Assembly: GCF_002240415.1 (NCBI RefSeq)
Contig: NZ_CP020028.1
Coordinates: forward strand, 2,257,501 to 2,321,500
From: Paenibacillus kribbensis
GTDB taxonomy: Bacteria; Bacillota; Bacilli; Paenibacillales; Paenibacillaceae
Direction: 5' to 3'
Length of the DNA stretch: 64,000 nt
Position 1 is the first letter of the stretch. Every line of letters starts with the position of its first letter. Of the stretch, positions 33,885-42,077 are shown piece by piece. A program made the position numbers and the translations under genes. The notes beneath the pieces are model-generated. The model saw nothing but the letters and a program-made list of their open reading frames with translations. It searched no databases and had not been told where the DNA came from.

Positions 33885-35336
33885 GTGAACTTTTGGAGAT
33901 CACTGGTAGGCAAGCTGTGGATCACCATCATTTGTCTTGTAGGCTCCGTGCTTATTTTCCTGGGACTTTTTTTATTGCCGTATATCAACAGGAATTTCGC
34001 GGCGCATGAATCGACGGAAATCAAGCATTTGTTCACCTATGCCTGTATTGTCGGATTTTTATTAACGACCTTTTTTGCTTTATTTCTTTTTACCAAAATC
34101 ACACAGCCTATGCAGCTGTTGATTCAGGCGGCGAATGCCATTCGTGAGGGAAAGTATGATACACGGCTTTCGCTGGTGACCAGTGATGAGATCGGGGAGC
34201 TGGCGAAAACCTTTAATCATATGTCTACGGAACTGGAAGCGACGATCCGCAGTCTGAATGAGGAGAAAAACCATCTATCCAGGGTACTGCGAAGCATGTC
34301 TGACGCTGTAATTACCTTTGATAGAAGCGGGCAAATTATTTTGACGAATCCGCCTGCGCAAAATTTGCTGGATAGCTGGGGAGAGCTGGAATGGCAAGGA
34401 CATGATCAAAAGGAGTTTGGAGCACCTGTGCCAGACCCGTTGCTGCCATTGTTTCATACGGTTATGGACAAAGGAGAGGACGTCGGAGACCATATTCATG
34501 TAAAGAATGGCTCCTGGTCGGTGCAGATGGCCCCTCTGTACACAGATAATGTAATTCGTGGCACGGTAGCTGTGCTTAGGGATATCACAGAAGAAGTGAA
34601 GCTTGAAAAGATGAGAAGCGACTTTGTCGCCAATGTATCTCATGAAATCCGTACACCATTATCCATGATGCAGGGCTACAGTGAAGCGTTGCTGGATGGT
34701 ATGGCTGGTTCACCGGAGGAATCCGAGGAGCTGGTGCAGGTCATCCATGATGAATCACTGCGCATGGGAAGGCTGGTTAAGGATCTGCTTGATCTGGCCC
34801 GAATGGAAGCAGGTCATACAGACATGCATCGTCAGGAAGTGAATGTGAACGAGCTGATTGAGCGTGTTCACCGTAAATTTGCAGTACGCTCGAAGGAGCA
34901 GGGGCTGGCTCTTGATTATCATGATCAGGGCGAACAGCTGCTGTTGTCTGATGCGGATGAGGATCGGCTGGAGCAGGTACTGACCAATCTGTTAGATAAC
35001 GCGTTCAGGCATACCCCCGAAGGGAAAAAGGTTACCATTGGGGCAGATCGAATTCTCGGGGAACGGCATGAGCTTGTACGCATCCGGATTAAGGATGAAG
35101 GCGTGGGGATTGCCAGCGAGGATTTGCCTTATATTTTTGACCGTTTTTACAAGGCCGACAAGGCCAGAGTGCGAGGCGAGGATAAGGGCACAGGCCTGGG
35201 ACTTGCTATTGTCAAAAATATTGTAGAGGCTCACGGAGGCTCTGTCTCTGCTGCCAGCACATTGGGAGAAGGGACAGAGTTCACGATTCTGCTGCCGATC
35301 TCCAAAAAACCAAAGTCAGGCTCTGTCACAGACTAA
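33885..35336 (+). CDS. resE: Sensor histidine kinase ResE
   Basis: A 483-residue kinase partner of ResD. Two membrane segments (about residues 13-33 and 50-70) are followed by a HAMP domain, a PAS domain (about 120-235), the HisKA box with VSHEIRTPLSMM, the N box (LTNLLDNAFRHTP) and G boxes (DEGVGIASED, GEDKGTGLGLAIVKNIVE). The start is GTG, coupled to resD. The loop between the membrane segments is only about 15 residues, against well over 100 in B. subtilis ResE, so an extracellular sensor domain is missing. A WalK-like kinase is excluded by neighbour context rather than sequence. Confidence 0.87.
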   Translation: MNFWRSLVGKLWITIICLVGSVLIFLGLFLLPYINRNFAAHESTEIKHLFTYACIVGFLLTTFFALFLFTKITQPMQLLIQAANAIREGKYDTRLSLVTSDEIGELAKTFNHMSTELEATIRSLNEEKNHLSRVLRSMSDAVITFDRSGQIILTNPPAQNLLDSWGELEWQGHDQKEFGAPVPDPLLPLFHTVMDKGEDVGDHIHVKNGSWSVQMAPLYTDNVIRGTVAVLRDITEEVKLEKMRSDFVANVSHEIRTPLSMMQGYSEALLDGMAGSPEESEELVQVIHDESLRMGRLVKDLLDLARMEAGHTDMHRQEVNVNELIERVHRKFAVRSKEQGLALDYHDQGEQLLLSDADEDRLEQVLTNLLDNAFRHTPEGKKVTIGADRILGERHELVRIRIKDEGVGIASEDLPYIFDRFYKADKARVRGEDKGTGLGLAIVKNIVEAHGGSVSAASTLGEGTEFTILLPISKKPKSGSVTD

Positions 35337-35362
35337 GGAAACTTAGCTGGTTAGCCTGTTCG

Positions 35363-35391
35363 AAAGCATCCTCGGAAGAGGGTGCTTTTTG
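35363..35391 (+). terminator. Terminator after resE
   Basis: AAAGCATCCTC and GAGGGTGCTTT with a GGAA loop and T5. Confidence 0.88.
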
Positions 35392-35464
35392 TTGAAAAAT
35401 CAACATTTATCTTGTTCAACGTGGAACATTCAGCATCAAGATAGATGCTTGACATTGGCATAGG

Positions 35465-35492
35465 AAAAAGACGCCTGATTACCCAGGCGCCT
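35465..35492 (-). terminator. Terminator after serA
   Basis: On the minus strand AGGCGCCTG pairs with CAGGCGTCT around GGTAAT, followed by TTTT. Confidence 0.82.
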
Positions 35493-35539
35493 CACTTTTA
35501 TAGGGAAAGTCAATGGACTTTCTTAAGCTCTGTCTATAT

Positions 35540-37132
35540 TTAATCCAGCACTACTTCTTGAGCGGTATTCAGCTCCGGCAACCCGACCAGCTGAATCAGC
35601 ACGTCTTTTGGCACAGCCTTATCAACCGTCAGGATCATGATCGCTTCACCACCAACAATTTTACGTCCTACTTGCATGGAGGCGATATTGACGCCGTTTT
35701 CGCCAAGCAGGGTGCCGACACGGCCGATAATACCTGGCTTGTCATTGTGGGAGATGAGCAGGAAATGAGCTTCTGGTGCCACATCAACCGGGAATTGGTT
35801 CAACTGAACGATACGTTCGCCATAACCTGCAAGCAGGGTGCCAGCTACACGTTGCTCTTCGCCACTTTGCGTTTTAAGCGTAACGGTGATCAGATTCGTA
35901 AAGCCCTTGGTAGCCGGTGCCTGAGATACGACCAGATGGATGTCACGTGTTTTGGCAAGATGTACAGAATTTACAATGTTTACATCACTGCCCAGGTGAC
36001 GACTGAGTACACCTTTCAAAATATAACGTGTCAGCGGCTGTGTATCTACAGAGGACAAATCGCCAGCGTAATCCACATGGATTTCACGTACAGCCTGATT
36101 TGTCACCTGTGCGGCAAAGCTGCCCAGCTTCTCGCCAAGCGAGAAATACGGCTGCAATTGCGTCATCACATTGGATGGAACAGGAGGCATGTTGACCGCA
36201 TTTTTAAACGGCTCGTCACGCAAAATGTGCAGCACCTGCTCGGATACGTCGATGGCTACGTTCTCTTGCGCTTCGACCGTCGAGGCACCCAGATGCGGTG
36301 TGACGATAATTTTCGGATGGCTCAGGAAAGGGTGATCCTGTGCTGGCGGTTCCGACTCGAATACGTCAAAGGCAGCACCGGCCACAATTCCGTTATCAAT
36401 GGCTTCAACGAGAGCCATTTCATCGATAACACCGCCTCGAGCACAGTTAATGATACGCATACCTTTTTTCATCACTTCAAACTGTGGGCGTGAAATCATA
36501 TGCTTGGTTTCCGGTGTTAAAGGTGTGTGTACGGTCATGAAATCTGCGTTGCGAATGATTTCGTCCACGCTGGCCAGCTTGATGCCCAGCTTCTCGGCAC
36601 GCTCTTCCGTCAGAAACGGATCATAGCCAAGGATGTTCATGCCAAAGGCTTTGGCGCGTTTGGCTACTTCGCTGCCGATGCGTCCCATACCTAGGACACC
36701 GAGCGTTTTGTTGCGCAGCTCGACACCGAGGAATGTTTTACGATCCCATGTACCGGCGATGGTTTTGGCATATGCCTGTGGAATATGGCGTGCCAGAGCC
36801 ATCATCATGGCAAAAGTATGCTCACATGTTGTAATTGTGTTGCCGTCAGGAGCGTTAATTACGATAATCCCGCGTTGCGTTGCTGCCTCAAGGTCGATGT
36901 TGTCCACTCCGACACCGGCGCGTCCGACCACTTTGAGGTTTTTACCTGCGGCCATGATGCGTTCGGTTACCCGGGTTTGGCTGCGGACCAGCAGTGCGTC
37001 ATAGTCACCAATAATCTGAACCAATTCATCCTCGCTAAGACCTGTGTTCTTGTCCACCGTGACATCGTCTGCATCCATCAGCTGCTGAATGCCCAGGTCA
37101 CTGATTGGATCGGATACTAACACTTTAAACAT
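35540..37132 (-). CDS. serA: D-3-phosphoglycerate dehydrogenase
   Basis: First step of serine synthesis. The 530-residue protein has the NAD loop LGVLGMGRIGSEVAKRA, the catalytic Arg in NCARGGVIDE and the His in VTPHLGASTVEAQEN, an allosteric substrate-binding domain (about 320-450), and a C-terminal ACT domain (LLISHNDKPGIIGRVG). Minus-strand ATG follows GAGGAGGAAACC. The expression leader upstream holds a T-box with a serine codon, so transcription should rise when tRNA-Ser is uncharged. The location next to resDE matches B. subtilis. The ACT domain may give feedback by serine. Confidence 0.94.
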   Translation of the reverse strand: MFKVLVSDPISDLGIQQLMDADDVTVDKNTGLSEDELVQIIGDYDALLVRSQTRVTERIMAAGKNLKVVGRAGVGVDNIDLEAATQRGIIVINAPDGNTITTCEHTFAMMMALARHIPQAYAKTIAGTWDRKTFLGVELRNKTLGVLGMGRIGSEVAKRAKAFGMNILGYDPFLTEERAEKLGIKLASVDEIIRNADFMTVHTPLTPETKHMISRPQFEVMKKGMRIINCARGGVIDEMALVEAIDNGIVAGAAFDVFESEPPAQDHPFLSHPKIIVTPHLGASTVEAQENVAIDVSEQVLHILRDEPFKNAVNMPPVPSNVMTQLQPYFSLGEKLGSFAAQVTNQAVREIHVDYAGDLSSVDTQPLTRYILKGVLSRHLGSDVNIVNSVHLAKTRDIHLVVSQAPATKGFTNLITVTLKTQSGEEQRVAGTLLAGYGERIVQLNQFPVDVAPEAHFLLISHNDKPGIIGRVGTLLGENGVNIASMQVGRKIVGGEAIMILTVDKAVPKDVLIQLVGLPELNTAQEVVLD

Positions 37133-37372
37133 TTGGTTTCCTCCTCAAAGTTAACTTCTTTTATGGACAGGATGTACTTCTAACTGAAATACATTCCATA
37201 AAGAACATGAAAAAACTTGAAATGCTTCTAAAAGTACAGGAGAGCGTGGTTAACACTTGTGTGATAACGCATTGACGCAGAAAAGGGATAAAATAGCATT
37301 ACACACCGAGCTTTCGGTCAAAGCTAATGGACAAAAGCTCTGTGGGGAACCGCTTTGCGGTTTTCGGGCATC

Positions 37373-37660
37373 AAAAAAACTCCCGAATCACATACTATCT
37401 CCATAGTAAGGGACGAGAGTTATCGTGGTACCACCCTAATTCGCAGCCATTTCGCAATGGACTGCCTTCAGCGGTCATATAATGACCGAAAGGATAACGG
37501 TTTTCTGCCGATTGCATCTAATGCCGGAATAAAATTTCCTAGGCCTCGGTGCAATAACTCAGGAGCGCTGAAGAACATTACTTCGCCATCGGCTTCCACC
37601 CAAGCACCGATTCTCTGAGGACGAAATCAATATCTTTTCTCCATCAAGGTTGTTGTCGTA
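37373..37660 (-). ncRNA. T-box leader of serA, serine specifier
   Basis: Read on the minus strand, the T-box sequence AGGGTGGTACCACG is at 37424-37437. It is followed by a terminator with arms AACTCTCG and CGGGAGTT and T7 (37373-37421), which overlaps the antiterminator. Stem I is at about 37558-37625, with the specifier AGC at 37567-37569 followed by GCTCCTGAG, which aligns with the specifier-and-tail of the glyQS T-box. AGC reads as Ser, fitting serA downstream. The 240 bases between this terminator and serA hold no gene. Confidence 0.85.
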
Positions 37661-37841
37661 AATAATTTTTTCATAATGTATCACGGCTTACATGGCCATG
37701 TCAATAGGAGATGCGACATGTATAGATAGCTGGCTAGAAAGTAGCTATAACAAGCGGAATAATTAAGAATTAGGTCTTCTTGAATCCGCCTGACTTTTTG
37801 GCTATGATGCTAATGAAGACTATGCAGAGGACTAACTAATC

Positions 37842-38429
37842 ATGAAAAAGCTTAAAGTGAAATGGAAAAGAGCGCAAATTCACGAATTGAATGACCGCTT
37901 GCTGCTTTACAATTTGTATCTAACCCAGGGACTGACCCTGCTGGTCGGTGCAGTCTGGATTATTTTTCAGCAAAGAAATGTGTTGGAACTGTTTGCCTTG
38001 CCGAACAGCTTACATGTCTTATGGTGGGGACTGGGATTGGCCGCTGCTATGCTTCTGGTGGATCTGGTGTTATCCCGAGTTATGCCTGAGGATGCTATGG
38101 ATGACGGCGGTATTAACCAATTGCTGTTTCAAAATCGACCGATTTGGCATATTATTTGTATAGCGGCCGTCGTCTCGATCTGTGAGGAACTTTTGTTCAG
38201 AGGTGCGATTCAGTACAGCTTTGGACCTTATTGGACAAGCATTTTGTTTGCAGTTATCCATATCCGATATTTGCGGCATTGGATTCCAACAGGCTGGGTA
38301 TTCCTTAGCAGTTACGGATTGGGCTATATCTACGTAGAGACCGGCAGCCTATGGGCGCCGATCATTTGTCATTTTGTGATTGACCTGATATCCGGTTTAG
38401 CGTTGCGTTTTCGGAGGTATGAAGAATGA
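37842..38429 (+). CDS. CPBP-family intramembrane metalloprotease (YpbD-like)
   Basis: A 195-residue polytopic protein of the CaaX protease and bacteriocin-processing family. Motif 1 is CEELLFRG (EExxxR), motif 2 FAVIHIRYL, and motif 3 HFVIDLISG, giving the Glu and His residues that bind zinc. Located near serA as ypbD is in B. subtilis. It overlaps the next gene (ATGA). Substrate unknown; roles in immunity to bacteriocins or in membrane protein processing are possible. Confidence 0.82.
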   Translation: MKKLKVKWKRAQIHELNDRLLLYNLYLTQGLTLLVGAVWIIFQQRNVLELFALPNSLHVLWWGLGLAAAMLLVDLVLSRVMPEDAMDDGGINQLLFQNRPIWHIICIAAVVSICEELLFRGAIQYSFGPYWTSILFAVIHIRYLRHWIPTGWVFLSSYGLGYIYVETGSLWAPIICHFVIDLISGLALRFRRYEE

Positions 38430-38767
38430 ATCAGGAGCTTAGCAGAGTGCAGACCTATGGTAGCCGTCGTAATGGTCGCAAAGTCAAGGAGGAGGACAGG
38501 TCGAAATCAAAACCAGTCCGTTCCCGTGCTTCACGACCCGTGCCTGAATTGGCCCACGTTGACGTTGCACCAGAAGTTGCTGTGATGATGGAGGATGACG
38601 CTCCTGTCAGTGAGTACCGTACGCGGGCAGAAATGTTTCCGTCCCGCCGCATCCGGGTAAGCAAGTGGTTTTTAAATTTTTTGAGCACGCTTTTTGTACT
38701 TATTACAGCAGCGCTGCTATGGTGGGGCATTAAGGGAGCACCACCTATCAGTAAATTGCTTTGGTAA
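38426..38767 (+). CDS. Small membrane-anchored protein, unknown
   Basis: A 113-residue protein, translationally coupled to the CPBP protease gene. Residues 1-75 are charged (RRNGRKVKEEDRSKSKP), and a single hydrophobic segment (about 81-103) ends in WWGIKGAPPISKLLW. I do not recognise a family. The coupling suggests a partner or substrate of the protease, which is inference only. Confidence 0.7.
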   Translation: MNQELSRVQTYGSRRNGRKVKEEDRSKSKPVRSRASRPVPELAHVDVAPEVAVMMEDDAPVSEYRTRAEMFPSRRIRVSKWFLNFLSTLFVLITAALLWWGIKGAPPISKLLW

Positions 38768-38780
38768 TAAAAGGGAGTAT

Positions 38781-38832
38781 AAAAAAGGCCTTTATCTCCG
38801 CACAAGCTTATGCGGAAGATGAAGGCCTTTTT
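38781..38832. terminator. Strong bidirectional terminator
   Basis: AAAAAGGCCTTTATCTCCGC pairs nearly completely with GCGGAAGATGAAGGCCTTTT. It serves the plus-strand small-protein gene and the minus-strand deacetylase gene. Confidence 0.9.
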
Positions 38833-38873
38833 GGCAATTATCGCTGATTATTGACCATAAACCCAAATTCCTG

Positions 38874-39758
38874 TTAGTCGGCAGGAACCTCAATGCTTTG
38901 CGGATCAACAAACCGGTAGCCCTTTTGCTCCAGGCGAGTCAATAGACTGTCCAGCGCCTCAGCTGTCCATGGCAGTTCATGCATCAAAATGTTGCTGCCA
39001 GGATGTAGCTGCTCCGTTACATTTTTGAGAAGCGCATCCGTTTTGTTAGGCTGACTCTTGTTCATAGTCCAGTCCAGAGAACCGACGGACCAGGTCATGT
39101 ACAGAAGTCCGTTTTCCTTGGCAACCTTACGGCCTACGTCCCCGCCTGCCCCATGAGGTGGGCGAAAAAACACTGGTGCTTGACCCGTTATATCCTTGAC
39201 CATTTTTTGGACGGTTTCAATCTGCTTTTTGACCTCAGCCTCCGATTTGTTCTTTAGCACGATGTGATCCCAGCTATGGTTGCCGATGGGTTGTCCGCGG
39301 TCATGGATAAGCTTGAGCAGCTCAGGATGCTCCTTCACACGGTAACCGTTTACGAAGAAAATAGCTTTGGCCTTGTGCTTGTCCAGCGTATCAATGATTT
39401 TATTAATCATGGCCGCTTCCTTGGGCCCATCGTCAAAGGTTAGCAAGATTACCTTTTTTTCCACTCCTTCTTGGTTGGGAACCACATTATACGCTTTGTC
39501 TAAATGATAAGTTTTATTGATGGCAGCCACCGTAGCTGAATTCTCCGATTTGCTGTTGTCAACAACGGACTTGTCATGTTGTGCTGTTGTTTTACCTGCT
39601 GAGTTATGATCTTTAGGGACTGTTTGACTGCCGTTGCTTGTGTCAGAAGCTGCCGAAGTTTGATTGTTGCCGGTAGCCGCCGATTCCGGCTTGTTCGCCG
39701 AGCAAGCACTAAGCAGCAGACATGCAGTCAATAAAATGGCTGCTGTTTTTGTACCCAT
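38874..39758 (-). CDS. Polysaccharide deacetylase lipoprotein
   Basis: A 294-residue NodB-type enzyme. The signal has a lipobox, LLLSACSA (Cys at about 19), so the protein is a membrane lipoprotein. A Ser/Asn/Thr-rich linker (about 20-80) precedes the domain with LTFDDGP, HSWDH, FRPPHG and LMHEL metal and active-site motifs. It may act on peptidoglycan or chitin-like N-acetylglucosamine. Nothing in the neighbourhood fixes the substrate. Start ATG on the minus strand, with a weak Shine-Dalgarno (GGTGAG). Confidence 0.87.
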   Translation of the reverse strand: MGTKTAAILLTACLLLSACSANKPESAATGNNQTSAASDTSNGSQTVPKDHNSAGKTTAQHDKSVVDNSKSENSATVAAINKTYHLDKAYNVVPNQEGVEKKVILLTFDDGPKEAAMINKIIDTLDKHKAKAIFFVNGYRVKEHPELLKLIHDRGQPIGNHSWDHIVLKNKSEAEVKKQIETVQKMVKDITGQAPVFFRPPHGAGGDVGRKVAKENGLLYMTWSVGSLDWTMNKSQPNKTDALLKNVTEQLHPGSNILMHELPWTAEALDSLLTRLEQKGYRFVDPQSIEVPAD

Positions 39759-39851
39759 TAATTCATCTCACCTTCCTGTATTTATACCGTATGAGTTTGT
39801 CTTTCCTGACGAACACTATGCTTGATTCTACCACAAAGGGAGGTTCTAATT

Positions 39852-40220
39852 GTGAAGACATCTTCATTTTTCCTGGGAATCGTTTTGGGCGCTGTCGCAG
39901 GCTCTATGATCTCCCGTAACCGCAACATGCTGGGCTTTTCTATGAACATGGATGGAAAAAAAGGCGAAAATTTGGTGCAGAAAGCCCGCACCAAAATGAT
40001 GGACGCTGCGTTTCCCGGAATGGGCGATATTACGCTAAACAAACATGATACCCATGAGGATCATGATCATCGTTCCAAAACAGATAAAACCGTTCATACT
40101 GTCCAAAGCAAAGAAGAGAATATGAAGCTGATTAAAGACTTTATCAGCAGTAGTCCCGATGTTAAACGTGAGGTCGAGCAGATATTGAAGGAAACTCATA
40201 CAGCCGTACCGGGATTATAG
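39852..40220 (+). CDS. Small membrane-anchored protein, YtxH-like
   Basis: A 122-residue protein starting at GTG behind GGGAGG. An N-terminal hydrophobic segment (SSFFLGIVLGAVAGSMIS) is followed by a hydrophilic His/Asp/Lys-rich tail (HDTHEDHDHRSKTDK) and a short helical end. The N-terminal shape resembles YtxH, but no clear family was recognised. It is expressed divergently from the deacetylase. Confidence 0.6.
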   Translation: MKTSSFFLGIVLGAVAGSMISRNRNMLGFSMNMDGKKGENLVQKARTKMMDAAFPGMGDITLNKHDTHEDHDHRSKTDKTVHTVQSKEENMKLIKDFISSSPDVKREVEQILKETHTAVPGL

Positions 40221-40239
40221 CCCCGGAACCCTCTATCCC

Positions 40240-40290
40240 GAATCATTTTGCGGCTTTTTTGTGAAAGCCGTTCAAATGATTCTTTTTTTT
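40240..40290 (+). terminator. Terminator before the mecA-type gene
   Basis: GAATCATTT and GCGGCTTT pair with AAAGCCG and AAATGATTC, followed by T8. Confidence 0.88.
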
Positions 40291-40419
40291 CTCATTTTTA
40301 TTTCGTGCATTTACGATTATAAAATGATAACATGATTACATAGAACCATTTTCATCACAGGCAACATAATTGCATCATAATCTGTTAATAACACTCGGCT
40401 GCCAGGAGGAGGGTCCAGT

Positions 40420-41034
40420 ATGAAAATAGAAAGATTAAGTCAGGACAAGATACGGATTTTCCTTACCTTTGACGATTTGAGCGAACGCGGTATTCAAAAA
40501 GACGATATGTGGCAAGAAATCCCAAGAGTCCATGAGCTGTTCACCGAAATGATGGATCAGGCATACAGCGAGCTGGGCTTCGATGCCACGGGACCGTTAG
40601 CTGTCGAAGTCTTTGCGCTTCCTGCTCAGGGAATGGTTGTTATCGTCACTCGGGGAAAATACGATCACCAGCAATATGGTTCGGGTCCCGATGAGGAGCT
40701 TCCAGAAGAAGTCTACGAAATGGAAGTCACGATGGAACACAGTGATTCCATTGTTTACGCGTTTAGCGATTTCGAAGTACTCATAGAAGCGGCTCACATG
40801 CTCCGCAGCAACACTACGGAAGCAGGTAAGCTGTATCATTATAGAGGAAAATGGATGCTGCATTTGGAGCCAGAAGAGGTAGAGGAGTCCAAGCTCGCCG
40901 CCTTGATCGCGGTTCTTGCCGAATTCGGGGAAGGCTCATCCGTAACACCAGCAATGCTGGAGGAGTACGGCAAGCTGATCATTCCTGAACAGGCTGTTGC
41001 TGTCATCTGCACTCATTTTGACAGCCGTTCTTAA
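40420..41034 (+). CDS. mecA: ClpC adaptor, MecA/YpbH family
   Basis: A 204-residue adaptor. The N-terminal MKIERLSQDKIRIFLTFDDLSERG binds targets, and the C-terminal part (about 105-204) with SDFEVLIEAAHML and YHYRGKWMLHLEP docks on ClpC. B. subtilis has both MecA (competence) and YpbH; this gene lies in the ypbH neighbourhood (serA, ypbD, ypdC), so it is the positional equivalent of YpbH. ATG follows CAGGAGGAGGG. A terminator follows. Confidence 0.88.
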   Translation: MKIERLSQDKIRIFLTFDDLSERGIQKDDMWQEIPRVHELFTEMMDQAYSELGFDATGPLAVEVFALPAQGMVVIVTRGKYDHQQYGSGPDEELPEEVYEMEVTMEHSDSIVYAFSDFEVLIEAAHMLRSNTTEAGKLYHYRGKWMLHLEPEEVEESKLAALIAVLAEFGEGSSVTPAMLEEYGKLIIPEQAVAVICTHFDSRS

Positions 41035-41066
41035 TCGGGCTTTAGAAAGTGATATGAAGTAAATTT

Positions 41067-41103
41067 GTCGGCTCTGCGCTGAATGCAGGGCCGACTGATT
41101 TTT
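41067..41103 (+). terminator. Terminator after the mecA-type gene
   Basis: GTCGGCTCTGC pairs with GCAGGGCCGAC, followed by TGATTTTT. Confidence 0.8.
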
Positions 41104-41118
41104 ATGGAGGGATGATCG

Positions 41119-41814
41119 GTGCTTCTGTTTTCGGTTTTAGCGGCAGCCACAGCGCCGGGTCTTGCCTTATTGATGTATTTTTACTTGAAGGACAGATATG
41201 ATGCGGAGCCGCTGCACATGGTTGTAAAAGTGTTTCTACTCGGCTTCTTGGTGGTGTTTCCTGTTATGATTTTTCAACGCGGGCTGCTGCTTTGGCTAGG
41301 GGATAACACGTTATTCCAGGTGTTCGGCATTTCGGCCGGAGTGGAAGAGTTTTTTAAATGGTTTTTGTTGTATCACATTATATATAATCATACCGAGTTC
41401 GATGAGCCTTATGACGGCATTTTGTATGCGGCCGCGGTCTCCCTCGGATTTGCTACGGTTGAAAATCTATTGTATGCCTGGGCGGGGCATGCTTCTGTGA
41501 GCATGATGCTGATGAGATCACTGCTACCTGTGTCTGGTCATGCGATGTTTGGAGTAATGATGGGCTATTACTTGGGAAAAGCCAAGTTTTCAGAGGGGTG
41601 GAAGAGCAAATACATGCTACTTCTGTCATTGGTGCTTCCATGGTTTTGGCACGGTGTATATGATCTGATTTTAACGGAATTCCAGCATGACTGGGTTTGG
41701 TTTATCATTCCTCTGATGGCATTTTTGTGGTATGGAGGCATGGCGAAAATCACTCATGCTAACAACCGTTCTCCTTTCAGATTATTAAAACGGGAAGAAA
41801 AGGTTAATATGTAA
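41119..41814 (+). CDS. prsW: Intramembrane metalloprotease PrsW
   Basis: A 231-residue polytopic protein. The zinc-site candidates are GVEEFFKWFLLY (EExxK), SGHAMFGVMMGY and PWFWHGVYDL. In B. subtilis PrsW (YpdC) cuts the anti-sigma factor RsiW at site 1. The start is GTG behind GGAGGGATG. No rsiW-sigW pair is in the window. Position in the ypbH-ypdC-ypeB series matches B. subtilis. Confidence 0.9.
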   Translation: MLLFSVLAAATAPGLALLMYFYLKDRYDAEPLHMVVKVFLLGFLVVFPVMIFQRGLLLWLGDNTLFQVFGISAGVEEFFKWFLLYHIIYNHTEFDEPYDGILYAAAVSLGFATVENLLYAWAGHASVSMMLMRSLLPVSGHAMFGVMMGYYLGKAKFSEGWKSKYMLLLSLVLPWFWHGVYDLILTEFQHDWVWFIIPLMAFLWYGGMAKITHANNRSPFRLLKREEKVNM

Positions 41815-41866
41815 CAAAAAGGGACACACTGATCTGACAAACCTGTTAGAGAAAGAGGTGTCTTTT

Positions 41867-42019
41867 TTGCGTATTAAAGTGAGAATTCATTGTAAAAGAT
41901 GCGGGGAACGCTTTGTGCTTAGAGGACGCATGGAGCAAGGGCGAATTCAGACTGGCTTTAAGCGTTGTATATGCGATCATTGCGAGTTTATTGTTGAACT
42001 CATGGAAAACCATGCATAA
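41867..42019 (+). CDS. Small zinc-ribbon-like protein
   Basis: A 50-residue ORF with TTG start six bases after AAAGAGGTG. It contains CKRCGERF and RCICDHCEF, two CxxC pairs (a four-cysteine zinc ribbon). It runs from a run of T residues that could also be the tail of a weak terminator after prsW, so its expression is uncertain. No function can be assigned. Confidence 0.5.
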   Translation: MRIKVRIHCKRCGERFVLRGRMEQGRIQTGFKRCICDHCEFIVELMENHA

Positions 42020-42077
42020 GAGAGCTTTCTTCTTGTCACACTATCGGTAGTGTACTTGAAGAAAGGAGACTCCCAAT

